Assembly (NCBI GenBank): GCA_002423155.1
Contig: DIUV01000054.1
Location: forward strand, 1-19,742
Origin: Alphaproteobacteria bacterium UBA6149
GTDB lineage: Bacteria; Pseudomonadota; Alphaproteobacteria; Rickettsiales; UBA998
Direction: 5' to 3'
DNA length: 19,742 nucleotides
Shown here: piece after piece, positions 7,071 through 13,972 of the stretch
Position numbering within the stretch: the stretch's first letter is position 1
Layout: every line of letters starts with the position of its first letter
Translations under genes and position numbers: made by a program
The notes under the pieces: generated by a model
Database searches by the model: none
Told to the model about the DNA's origin: nothing
What the model saw: only the letters and a program-made list of their open reading frames with translations

Positions 7071-8381
7071 ATGAAATTACGCAATTATCAAGGCACTAAT
7101 CGAGTGTTAAGGTATTTTTTCTCTGCCAAATCAATTAGCACCCCCACGTTAGATTACGCGGCGGAACTGCCCCCTGTGATGCCTATTTCCAAAGCAAATG
7201 ATTCGCGCCCCCATGAATCAAGAATCTATGGTGAAGCAAGAACGCCGCTTGAAATATCTAAAAGAGCGGAAATATTATCCAAAGCGCCCAAGTTAAAAAT
7301 AAAAGCTCCAACCAAGGCCAAAGCCGTTCCGCGTAGTAAAATAACTTATAAAACCAGTGCTAATTCTCCTAAATTATGGTCTTTGCTAATCTTGGCGGCC
7401 TTATTTGCAGGAATTTTTGGCTATTATTACTTAGTTCCCCATAAAAACAACCAAGAAATTAATTTAAGAATAAATAAAAAAATTGATGCCGCATTAATAA
7501 AATTAAACAATTTTTATCAGACGGAAATTCCCAAAACCAATTTTGAAAAAGATTTATATCATCATGAATATTTTCAAGATTTAGTCGCAGCACAAAACAC
7601 TACTAAATCTAAAGAAAAAATCGCTCAAATCATCACTGCGCCAGAAATTTATCAAGTTCCTGCTGGCGGTCGTTTTGACTTTCAAGACGCTTTCGCAAGC
7701 AGCAAAGCCAATAGCTTAAAATGTGCCAACCCTAAACAGGATGCAGGCATTAAAGCCATGGGATTATGCCTTTTATCACTGGATACTAACGGAGCGTTAC
7801 AAGCGCTATTTTCGCTCAAAACTCCTGATGCTCGTTCATTGCACCGCAATTTAACCAGCATTGAAATTGCGCTAGATAATGTCAGTGTAAACCAAAAATT
7901 AGTTGCCGTAACCACCCGTAATTTTGCTTGGTTGGAAAGAAATACCACGGGCAATTTGCAACAAAATTTCTTACTCGCCTACAAAAAAGACCCTAGCTTG
8001 AATAATCTGCAAATTAGCAGTGTGAATGGTCGCCTGCTCATGCGCTTACCCCGCAAACTCGGACATGTTTCCCTATATGCCAATCCGTTAGGGGAAGTGA
8101 TGGCGAATAATGGGCTACGTCTAAAAATCATTAAAATCAATGATGGCAGTTTAGAGGCAGAGTTAAGCGGTCCTATCGCCAGCTTAGTACAATTTATCCC
8201 CGCGGATGCCAACAACCAACAACTTGCCACTAGCAATGAACGCCTAGAACCCATTGATAAGGATGGATTAAAATGGAAAGCAAACTTCAAAATATACGGG
8301 GTTCCTAAATTTTTGCATATAGTTTACGCCGCCGAACAGGATATTTTAGAATATCCGTTTAAGATTAAGGTAGGAAAATAA
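7071..8381 (+). CDS. Unrecognised single-pass membrane protein
   Basis: A 436-residue protein I cannot assign to a family. Residues 1-100 are polar and basic, with a Lys/Pro/Ala-rich stretch around 64-92 (KAPKLKIKAPTKAKAVPRSK). One clear transmembrane helix lies at about 102-123 (LWSLLILAALFAGIFGYYYLVP). The remaining ~310 residues would be periplasmic by the positive-inside rule, with three cysteines near residues 218-235. The topology resembles an anchored envelope-assembly or regulatory protein, but no motif supports a function. It starts 36 bp after ettA and ends 30 bp before fmt on the same strand, so co-transcription is likely. The ATG at 7071 has only a weak upstream purine run. Confidence 0.7.
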   Translation: MKLRNYQGTNRVLRYFFSAKSISTPTLDYAAELPPVMPISKANDSRPHESRIYGEARTPLEISKRAEILSKAPKLKIKAPTKAKAVPRSKITYKTSANSPKLWSLLILAALFAGIFGYYYLVPHKNNQEINLRINKKIDAALIKLNNFYQTEIPKTNFEKDLYHHEYFQDLVAAQNTTKSKEKIAQIITAPEIYQVPAGGRFDFQDAFASSKANSLKCANPKQDAGIKAMGLCLLSLDTNGALQALFSLKTPDARSLHRNLTSIEIALDNVSVNQKLVAVTTRNFAWLERNTTGNLQQNFLLAYKKDPSLNNLQISSVNGRLLMRLPRKLGHVSLYANPLGEVMANNGLRLKIIKINDGSLEAELSGPIASLVQFIPADANNQQLATSNERLEPIDKDGLKWKANFKIYGVPKFLHIVYAAEQDILEYPFKIKVGK

Positions 8382-8410
8382 AAAAGGTTTAAGTAAAAAA
8401 GGTTCAAGTA
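8381..8410 (+). repeat. Tandem 15-bp duplication containing the fmt ribosome-binding site
   Basis: AAAAAGGTTTAAGTA (8381-8395) is followed directly by AAAAAGGTTCAAGTA (8396-8410), 14 of 15 identical. The second copy places AAGG about ten bases before the fmt ATG; the first offers a second, more distant AAGG. Confidence 0.8.
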
Positions 8411-8411
8411 A

Positions 8412-9341
8412 ATGAAAATAATATTTATGGGCACGCCAGCTTTTGCAGTGCCCTGCTTACAAAGCCTGATTGACTCAAAACACCAGATATTAGCAGTTTA
8501 TACCCAACCTCCGCGTCCTGCCAATCGTGGACAAAAAACCACCCCTTCACCAATACAACAATTGGCAGAAAAATATAATATTCCCTGTTTTCACCCAGTA
8601 AGCTTGAGGGAACCAGAGATACAAGCCGAATTTGCCGCTCTCAAAGCAGATATTGCCGTAGTAGTTGCTTATGGATTATTGCTACCGCCTGCTATATTAG
8701 CGGCTTTTCCGTATGGCTGCATCAACGTGCATCCTTCCAAGCTCCCTCGTTGGCGCGGAGCTGCTCCCATTCAGCGTACCATCATGGCAGGTGATGAAAA
8801 AACCGCCATTGGTATTATGCAAATGGAGGCTGGGCTTGATACAGGACCATTATGGCTAGAAAAAGATTATCCCTTATCCACCGAGATAACCGCAGGACAA
8901 TTACATGATCAATTAGCCAACGAAGCTGGTGATTTAATTTTACAAGCATTAGAAAAAATAAATTCAGGTGGGAGTTTACCAATTCCTCAATCTAGCGAGG
9001 GAGTGCTCTATGCCAGCAAAATCCAAAAAAGTGAATATAGCCTAGATTGGAGCAAACCAGCAGAAGAATTATATAACCAAATTCGCGGATTATCTCCCAC
9101 TCCCAACGCTAATTTCACTTGGAACAAAGAAGTGATAAAAATACATGCAGCAACTTGGGAAAAATCAGCTATAGCAGCTGATTACGGAACTATATTAGAT
9201 GAACATCTAGCCATAAAATGCGGCAAAGATATTCTCCGCCCCACCATATTACAACGCCCAGGAAAAACTCCCATTTCCTATGCAGACTTTCTCCGTGGAA
9301 ATCCTATTCCAATAGGAAGCCAACTTCCTGTTAAAATATAA
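8412..9341 (+). CDS. fmt: Methionyl-tRNA formyltransferase
   Basis: A 309-residue enzyme that formylates the amino group of Met-tRNAfMet using 10-formyl-tetrahydrofolate, for translation initiation. The N-terminal Rossmann-like domain has the start MKIIFMGTPAFAVP, the folate/catalytic motif INVHPSKLPRWRGAAPIQ (104-121, with N105 and H107) and AGLDTGP with catalytic D143. The C-terminal tRNA-binding domain follows (about 205-305). Length matches the family. The usual partner def (peptide deformylase) is not next to it; here the upstream neighbour is the orphan membrane protein. It ends 37 bp before the convergent holin gene, and I see no convincing intrinsic terminator between them. Confidence 0.97.
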   Translation: MKIIFMGTPAFAVPCLQSLIDSKHQILAVYTQPPRPANRGQKTTPSPIQQLAEKYNIPCFHPVSLREPEIQAEFAALKADIAVVVAYGLLLPPAILAAFPYGCINVHPSKLPRWRGAAPIQRTIMAGDEKTAIGIMQMEAGLDTGPLWLEKDYPLSTEITAGQLHDQLANEAGDLILQALEKINSGGSLPIPQSSEGVLYASKIQKSEYSLDWSKPAEELYNQIRGLSPTPNANFTWNKEVIKIHAATWEKSAIAADYGTILDEHLAIKCGKDILRPTILQRPGKTPISYADFLRGNPIPIGSQLPVKI

Positions 9342-9378
9342 GAAACCACATCTTGATTTTTTTAATTATGCTGGTTAT

Positions 9379-9810
9379 TTAACGTAAATTACCCCCAAAT
9401 TTAACCTTTTCCACCGTACGCAAAGACCCCAGCCCTAACATGCCCAAAAGCACAGTCGTTAACTCACCCATTTCAAAATCAGGCAAACTCACAGGATGCC
9501 CGACACTGGCAAGAAAAAATGCAAAAAAAGGCTGTAATACATAATGATAAGCGAAAGCACATCCACAAATCCACCCGATAAAGGGTCGCCAACCACTCAC
9601 AAAAACATTTTCGCTCGCTGCTTCCGTTTGATTAATATCCGCCTGCATCTGGTCCGCTTGCAACGCCAATTGCAATTCTTGCAACATTTGTTGATTTTCG
9701 GTTTTCAACATTTCAATTTTTGCTCTAGCCGCGGCTTCAGGATCAGGAATTATCTTATCAATAATCCGCGAAATTGGATCAATCAAAGCTAATAACAAAG
9801 GTGCTACCAT
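9379..9810 (-). CDS. Three-TM holin of gene-transfer-agent type
   Basis: A 143-residue protein matching the GTA_holin_3TM family (PF11351-type) by its C-terminal half: VSGWRPFIGWICGCAFAYHYVLQPFFAFFLA (71-101), then LTTVLLGMLGLGSLRTVEKVKG-like sequence (117-138). An N-terminal hydrophobic segment (1-21), a coiled-coil spacer (24-66) and two further membrane segments fit the family layout. Holins permeabilise the inner membrane so that the lysozyme reaches peptidoglycan, releasing particles. The Shine-Dalgarno GGGAGGAT lies in the end of the lysozyme gene and only one base separates lysozyme stop and holin start, so the pair is translationally coupled. It is the last gene of the tail/lysis module. 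Confidence 0.9.
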   Translation of the reverse strand: MVAPLLLALIDPISRIIDKIIPDPEAAARAKIEMLKTENQQMLQELQLALQADQMQADINQTEAASENVFVSGWRPFIGWICGCAFAYHYVLQPFFAFFLASVGHPVSLPDFEMGELTTVLLGMLGLGSLRTVEKVKFGGNLR

Positions 9811-9811
9811 A

Positions 9812-10249
9812 TCATCCTCCCAATCTTTTTAAAAACAAATCCTTTTCCGCTGCCCGTCGGCGCACCAGCCCAAAAACCACCGTAGAACGCACATGACACC
9901 AACGCTCAAACTGCTGCGCTGCCCCCAAATAATCATTTTTATTTAATAGCTTACCCATAGTATGCGTCAAAGGAGTAACCCCCACATTAAACACTAAAGA
10001 AACCAAAGCAGAAAATTGATTTTCATTCAACGGAACCAGCACCAAACTTTTTACCAAATACTCATATTCACATAAATCATCGCGCAAAATCTGTTCTGCT
10101 TCACTTTTTGTAATTGGCGGAGTCAGTTTCGTAACTCCCCCAGTATGCCCATAACCAATCGTCCACACTTTTGCTGGGCACAAATAAGGCTTAGCGCTAA
10201 ACCCCTCAAATTGCTTGATGAGTTCAACACCTGCTTGATTTATCTTCAT
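9812..10249 (-). CDS. Phage-type lysozyme (endolysin), glycoside hydrolase family 24
   Basis: A 145-residue muramidase cleaving the MurNAc-GlcNAc bond of peptidoglycan. The catalytic triad spacing E-x8-(D/C)-x5-T is met by E15, C24 and T30, in FEGFSAKPYLCPAKVWTIGYGHT. Cys at the middle position replaces the Asp of T4 lysozyme; this variant is known in the family. NENQFSALVSLVFNVG (about 75-90) and GLVRRRAAEKDLF near the end are further GH24 signatures. No signal peptide or SAR helix, so export depends on the adjacent holin. ATG at 10247 with AAGGTAG upstream. Confidence 0.94.
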   Translation of the reverse strand: MKINQAGVELIKQFEGFSAKPYLCPAKVWTIGYGHTGGVTKLTPPITKSEAEQILRDDLCEYEYLVKSLVLVPLNENQFSALVSLVFNVGVTPLTHTMGKLLNKNDYLGAAQQFERWCHVRSTVVFGLVRRRAAEKDLFLKRLGG

Positions 10250-10299
10250 TTTTCTACCTTTTTTGATTTTTTCTATCGTTAGAAGAATATGGATAATAG

Positions 10300-10542
10300 C
10301 TACCCCACAAACCGCCCCATAAACTTAATCGCCCCTGCGCCCAAAACACCGCCCAACAACGAAAAACCCCATAACGCACCCCGTCCTTTATTCATCATCG
10401 CCAACACGTCCTGCATATCGGAACGTAAGTCACTAATAGCGTGGCGCATCTCATCGGAATGCGCTTTTTGTTGGCTCCGTAGCCCTTTTAATTGCTCTTC
10501 CAACACGGCAATTTTTATTTTTCCATCCATAGTTTCTGGCAT
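10300..10542 (-). CDS. Small coiled-coil protein with C-terminal membrane helix
   Basis: An 80-residue protein starting at ATG 10540-10542, chosen because GAGGAG lies seven bases upstream; the longer frame extending to 10704 overlaps the upstream gene and has no such site. Residues 5-50 are charged and helical (KIAVLEEQLKGLRSQQKAHS), probably coiled coil. Residues 55-76 (GALWGFSLLGGVLGAGAIKF) form one membrane helix. Size, topology and position just before the lysozyme recall XhlA-like lysis accessory proteins, but I do not see a diagnostic motif. It follows the 77-aa gene by ten bases. Confidence 0.75.
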   Translation of the reverse strand: MPETMDGKIKIAVLEEQLKGLRSQQKAHSDEMRHAISDLRSDMQDVLAMMNKGRGALWGFSLLGGVLGAGAIKFMGRFVG

Positions 10543-10552
10543 TATAAACTCC

Positions 10553-10786
10553 TCAATCCAAACTGAAAAAAGCAAATCTACCATCCTCAGTTTCGCGCAG
10601 TTCATCCCAAAAAACCGTGCGCACAGCAGCGTAATCAGGCTCTCCTGTGCCCGCATTAATCGGCACAATATTTCCTTGCTCATCCAATATTGCACCTGCG
10701 GCAATTAGCTGCGCCTTATATTGTGCATTCACCAAATCCAAAGCTGCTTGCCCAGCTTCACGCGTATCAAAAAATAATTCACTCAT
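10553..10786 (-). CDS. Small phage protein, unknown function
   Basis: A 77-residue acidic protein starting MSELFFDTREAGQAALDLVN. I chose ATG 10784-10786 because it overlaps the stop of the upstream LamG-like gene as ATGA and is preceded by GGGGGG; an in-frame ATG at 10796-10798 would add four residues. The sequence (AAGAILDEQGNIVPINAGTGEPDY..TVFWDELRETEDGRF) has no catalytic motif I recognise. Its position between tail-surface and lysis genes and the tight coupling support a phage-structural or chaperone-like role by inference only. Confidence 0.7.
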   Translation of the reverse strand: MSELFFDTREAGQAALDLVNAQYKAQLIAAGAILDEQGNIVPINAGTGEPDYAAVRTVFWDELRETEDGRFAFFSLD

Positions 10787-11538
10787 ACAACCCCCCATTT
10801 TTTACTCAAATAATTATTAATATTAGCTATTTCCACTCCCGAAAGAGCACGATTAAAAAACAGATGTTCACCAATCCAACCATTAAAATAATCCGCCGAA
10901 CCAGTGCGACTAAACAAGAAATAAGCCCCCGTACCATTAAAAACCACACTACCTGCCAATATGCGTTGCTCTTCACCAAATATCTGAATATTTTGCGCTG
11001 CATCAGCAAACCCCACCACACCAATTTTTGCGCTTCCAACCACAAAAGCATTTGGTGTTTGCAGTAAAGTATTAGACGTTCCATTAGAGGATAAATACTG
11101 CCCCAACAAATGCGTTGTCGGCGTCAAAATACTCATAAACTCACGCTGCGCTCCCGTAACTTCATATTTACCAAAAACAGGATTACTCGCAGCATCATTA
11201 AAACCATTCGCCGCAAACACCACAAAAGCGGTAAATTCAGAATATTTAAGCGTCGGACTATCCGCGATAGTCATCTGACTAAGCACCCCACTAGGAAACC
11301 CCCGAATAGCAGGTTTTCCATTAATGCCTGATGCCACCAACACGGGCTGATTAACCCCCGTCCCCTGCACTGCATGATTCCCCTTGCCCGACTTATCATT
11401 CCACTGGACAACATTACCGCCCGAAAGACTAATAGTCTTACTATCCTGCGCATCCAGCCAAATAGACAACCCACTAATAGATAAAGGATTAAAACGATTA
11501 TTCAAAATAGCGCGTCGCGTTCCAATCATCATCATCAC
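10783..11538 (-). CDS. LamG / concanavalin A-like phage tail protein
   Basis: About 250 residues. The opening GLSIWLDAQDSKTI..GGNVVQWNDKSGKGNHAVQ..QPVLVASGINGKPAIRG (23-79) is the typical start of LamG-like jelly-roll domains in phage tail and surface proteins. The end GWIGEHLFFNRALSGVEIANINNYLSKKWGV is the equally typical last strand and helix. These domains usually bind glycans, so host-surface recognition is plausible. The start is a run GTG-ATG-ATG-ATG (11538 down to 11527) just behind GGGG, so any of four codons could initiate. It begins three bases after the stop of the upstream gene. Confidence 0.8.
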   Translation of the reverse strand: MMMMIGTRRAILNNRFNPLSISGLSIWLDAQDSKTISLSGGNVVQWNDKSGKGNHAVQGTGVNQPVLVASGINGKPAIRGFPSGVLSQMTIADSPTLKYSEFTAFVVFAANGFNDAASNPVFGKYEVTGAQREFMSILTPTTHLLGQYLSSNGTSNTLLQTPNAFVVGSAKIGVVGFADAAQNIQIFGEEQRILAGSVVFNGTGAYFLFSRTGSADYFNGWIGEHLFFNRALSGVEIANINNYLSKKWGVV

Positions 11539-11541
11539 CCC

Positions 11542-12090
11542 CTATAATAAAATGCCCAAAGCTACCGAAATATCCGTAGTGCTCGTAAGCGTCGGTGTAC
11601 CCGTAGTCACCAACACCCCATATAAAGTGGTACTACTATTAACATTCACCACTTTCCCAATTCCATCGAGGTTATAAATAGTCATAGTGCCCAAGCCACT
11701 ATCGTTACCGGTCAAACTATAAACCCCCAATAAATTCGGCAAATCCGCCACATTCATATTAGGAGCTGCATTATCCGTCCAAGTAGTATTGCTAGGATTA
11801 GCAGAAAACAAATATAATTTAAAACCAGCCGTTTGCACCGATTTACAAGTAATCTTAATGCTTTGCAACAAGCCCACCCCCCCACTAAAAGCCGGCAAAG
11901 CACTAGCAAAACTCAGCACCCCGCCCACGACATCCCCCGCTGAATAAGCAGGAGAAACCGACCCCACAGGATTAGCACTAGCCACCACTTCCAAAGACGA
12001 AACCAATATAGTCCCATCCGCCGCCACCTTCAAAGGAACCCCCGAAGTTGCACCCGTAACCGCATCCACATATTGCGAAACTAATTCCAT
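11542..12090 (-). CDS. Putative phage tail/virion surface protein, unrecognised family
   Basis: A 182-residue beta-rich, Gly/Ser/Thr/Val-rich protein without charged clusters, beginning MELVSQYVDAVTGATSG. The sequence looks like a virion fibre or decoration domain, but I cannot name a family. A good site (TAGGAGAAATAAT) precedes the ATG at 12088. It is the first gene after the terminator-like hairpin at 12119-12147 and is tightly followed by the LamG gene. Confidence 0.7.
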   Translation of the reverse strand: MELVSQYVDAVTGATSGVPLKVAADGTILVSSLEVVASANPVGSVSPAYSAGDVVGGVLSFASALPAFSGGVGLLQSIKITCKSVQTAGFKLYLFSANPSNTTWTDNAAPNMNVADLPNLLGVYSLTGNDSGLGTMTIYNLDGIGKVVNVNSSTTLYGVLVTTGTPTLTSTTDISVALGILL

Positions 12091-12118
12091 ATTATTTCTC
12101 CTAATTATTTAATTAAAC

Positions 12119-12147
12119 ACAAAAAGCCCTCTCCCCTTGGGAGAGGG
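12119..12147 (-). terminator. Intrinsic-terminator-like hairpin within the tail module
   Basis: CCCTCTCCC (12127-12135) and GGGAGAGGG (12139-12147) form a perfect 9-bp stem with a 3-nt loop. Read on the minus strand the stem is followed by GCTTTTTGTG. This is a good rho-independent terminator for the DUF2793 transcript. The flanking GGTGGGGTGAGGG extends a motif that recurs in many proteobacterial genomes, so it may be an inserted repeat acting as a terminator. A C8 tract (12197-12204) lies between the DUF2793 stop and the hairpin. Confidence 0.65.
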
Positions 12148-12211
12148 TGGGGTGAGGGAACCACCCACACAAAGAAAGAATTTAAACTCGTAGATGCCCC
12201 CCCCAAAAAAC

Positions 12212-13135
12212 TTAAGCCCCCAAAATCCCATACCATTTACTCGCACTAACACTCACCAACCGCACCGCCTTCCCCACCGCCAAACTAAAAGCCGCATTCA
12301 CCGCCAAAGCATTAATTGAGTGCCCAGAAGCAGGATAAACATTCAGCGCATTCGCCCCCGCATTAATCACCGTCAACACCTCCCCCGCCTCAGGCGAGGG
12401 CAATACCACCCCCGAACTTGCCGCCACGGTCGTCACTTCATTCAACTGCCGAGTAAGCGCCGTCGCCGTCCCTTGCGTAGTTCCGGCCGCTGCCACTCCC
12501 GTAGCAATCGCCTTATAAGCCACGCGTCCACTACTAGCTAAAATCTTCAATCCATTATTCCAGCTCGAACCATCCGCCGAAACTTTCAGCGTGAAATTAT
12601 CATCCCCCAAAGTGCCAAACTCCGCCCTGCCTGAAAATCCCGTCTGATACAAAAAACTTGCATTATCCCCACTGGCATTTTTATTAATTTTCACCTGCAC
12701 ATTATTGCCAATATTATTAAAAAGCACCGCCGCCGAAGCGACCATTAATTTATTAGTCGCATCCGCCGTCCCATTCACCCCGAGCAGGCTCAAATTCTGC
12801 AAAACCGCCGCACTCGCTCCCCAAGAACCCGTGTAAGTATAAAGCGCCGCATCCGCAATACTCCAAACCGTAAGCCCCTGACGCGGAACAATAAAATTCC
12901 ACCCCGACTGATAATAAGCAATCATAGCATCCTTCCCCAACCACGCCCCCGTGGCTGAAGACCCAACAATATAAACATCCCCATCCGCAGGGCTAACTGG
13001 CGGCGTGGTAGTGTCGCGACTAATCACCCCCATATTCATCAAAGCATCCAGCGCCAACAACGCCGCATTAGCAGTAATTTCCTTCGAAGATTGCGAAAGC
13101 GAAAGCAGGCTAAAGCCCAAATGTGGATTGGTCAT
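12212..13135 (-). CDS. DUF2793-domain GTA/phage tail protein
   Basis: A 307-residue protein. The N-terminal ~110 residues carry the DUF2793 pattern common in alphaproteobacterial GTA and prophage tail regions: HLGFSLLSLSQSSKEITANAAL, then TPPVSPADGDVYIVG and ATGAWLGKDAMIAYYQSGWNFIVPRQGLTVW. The C-terminal part (about 115-307) is Ala/Gly/Asn-rich and fibre-like, ending VRLVSVSASKWYGILGA. AAAGGAAA precedes the ATG at 13133. Probable tail-fibre or adhesin component acting with the megatron hub. The upstream space is occupied by a mobile-looking cassette, so any promoter it once shared with the megatron gene has been separated from it. A 10-codon copy of its start lies at 15252-15284. Confidence 0.85.
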   Translation of the reverse strand: MTNPHLGFSLLSLSQSSKEITANAALLALDALMNMGVISRDTTTPPVSPADGDVYIVGSSATGAWLGKDAMIAYYQSGWNFIVPRQGLTVWSIADAALYTYTGSWGASAAVLQNLSLLGVNGTADATNKLMVASAAVLFNNIGNNVQVKINKNASGDNASFLYQTGFSGRAEFGTLGDDNFTLKVSADGSSWNNGLKILASSGRVAYKAIATGVAAAGTTQGTATALTRQLNEVTTVAASSGVVLPSPEAGEVLTVINAGANALNVYPASGHSINALAVNAAFSLAVGKAVRLVSVSASKWYGILGA

Positions 13136-13188
13136 TTTTTGGTTTCCTTTAAGTTTAAAAATGCTATATATTTTTTATGTTTGATGAC

Positions 13189-13422
13189 CCTACACGACAG
13201 CACTATTAACAAGGGATTTATATAATAAATAACAATGTGTTATTTGAACAAACTCTCCATCGTCATACCGCTGTAGAGCGGTATCCATGCCTATCAACTA
13301 GCGCAAAGCCAATGGTTTGGCATGGATACCGTCCTTCGACGGTATGACGACGGATATATTTATTATAAAAATACGTTATATATGAATATGTAATACTGTT
13401 ATTAATAGTACTGTCGTGTAGG
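13189..13422. repeat. Palindromic MITE-like element bounded by CCTACACGACAG repeats
   Basis: The ends are inverted repeats: CCTACACGACAGCACTATTA on the left and the complement of CCTACACGACAGTACTATTA on the right. The right end is identical over 23 bp to the right end of the element at 1-356. Inside is a hairpin with CCATCGTCATACCG.. and GGTATGACGACGG arms (about 13256-13286 and 13320-13353), related to the cores of the other elements. No ORF. I see no clear target-site duplication. It lies in the 310-bp gap between the DUF2793 start and the DUF4160 gene. Confidence 0.8.
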
Positions 13423-13448
13423 ATAATGTGTGATAAAAAGGATTAACT

Positions 13449-13718
13449 ATGCCGTTAATAAGCTCATTTTATGGTATCCTAGTTTACATTTATTGGCTGG
13501 ATAACAAGCACCACAATTTGCCCCATATTCATGTTGAATATAATGGATTAGAAGCAGCATTTTCTATTAACGAAGCATCAATTATAGCTGGGAATTTTCC
13601 GCCCAAACAAACGCGCTTAGTACAAGCATGGATTGAGATTCATAAAGAAGAATTATTAGCAGACTGGTCACTAGCAATACGCGGCGAGCCAGTTTTCAAA
13701 ATAGATCAGTTACGGTAA
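13449..13718 (+). CDS. DUF4160 family protein
   Basis: An 89-residue protein matching DUF4160: ISSFYGILVYIYWLDNKHHNLPHIHVEYNGLEAAFSI (4-40), where the N-H-PHxHV core is diagnostic, then an amphipathic helix LVQAWIEIHKEELLADW. The function of the family is unknown. It is often found directly upstream of DUF2442 in pairs proposed to be toxin-antitoxin-like. A good site (AAGGA) precedes the ATG. The gene starts 26 bp after the mobile element, so a promoter must lie in or near the element's right end. Confidence 0.88.
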   Translation: MPLISSFYGILVYIYWLDNKHHNLPHIHVEYNGLEAAFSINEASIIAGNFPPKQTRLVQAWIEIHKEELLADWSLAIRGEPVFKIDQLR

Positions 13719-13723
13719 AACCC

Positions 13724-13963
13724 ATGCACCCCAGAGTAAAAGAAGTCACCCCCAACCAAGACTACACCCTATCCCTAGTCTTCAAAGATGGCAAAAAAGC
13801 CCTATTCAACCTGCAACCCTACCTACACTATCCCTGCTTCGCCCCCTTAAAAGACCCTACATTATTTTCCCAAGCAAAAGCATCCCACGGCACTGTAAGC
13901 TGGGGAGAAGAAATAGATTTCGATCCTGATTGTTTGTATTTAGAGAGCCAACAAATAACTTAA
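13724..13963 (+). CDS. DUF2442 family protein
   Basis: A 79-residue protein matching DUF2442: HPRVKEVTPNQDYTLSLVFKDGKKALFNLQPYL (2-34), then FAPLKDPTLFSQAKASHGTVSW and the closing motif EIDFDPDCLYLES. It begins five bases after the DUF4160 stop and almost certainly shares its transcript. Function is not established; the pairing with DUF4160 suggests the two proteins act together. It ends nine bases before the stop of the convergent ATPase gene. Confidence 0.88.
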   Translation: MHPRVKEVTPNQDYTLSLVFKDGKKALFNLQPYLHYPCFAPLKDPTLFSQAKASHGTVSWGEEIDFDPDCLYLESQQIT

Positions 13964-13972
13964 AAAACTAAC

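Noticed and set aside
9342..9378. Phage attachment site at the fmt-holin junction
   Set aside because: Only 37 bp of AT-rich sequence, no direct repeat partner found near 19506-19742, and no integrase in the window.
10543..10704. Longer version of the 80-aa coiled-coil protein
   Set aside because: It would overlap the upstream 77-aa gene in another frame, whereas the ATG at 10542 has GAGGAG at good spacing.
10289..11067. Overlapping plus-strand frames opposite the small tail genes
   Set aside because: The minus-strand frames have Shine-Dalgarno sites, coupled starts and recognisable LamG and small phage proteins; the plus-strand translations have none of these.
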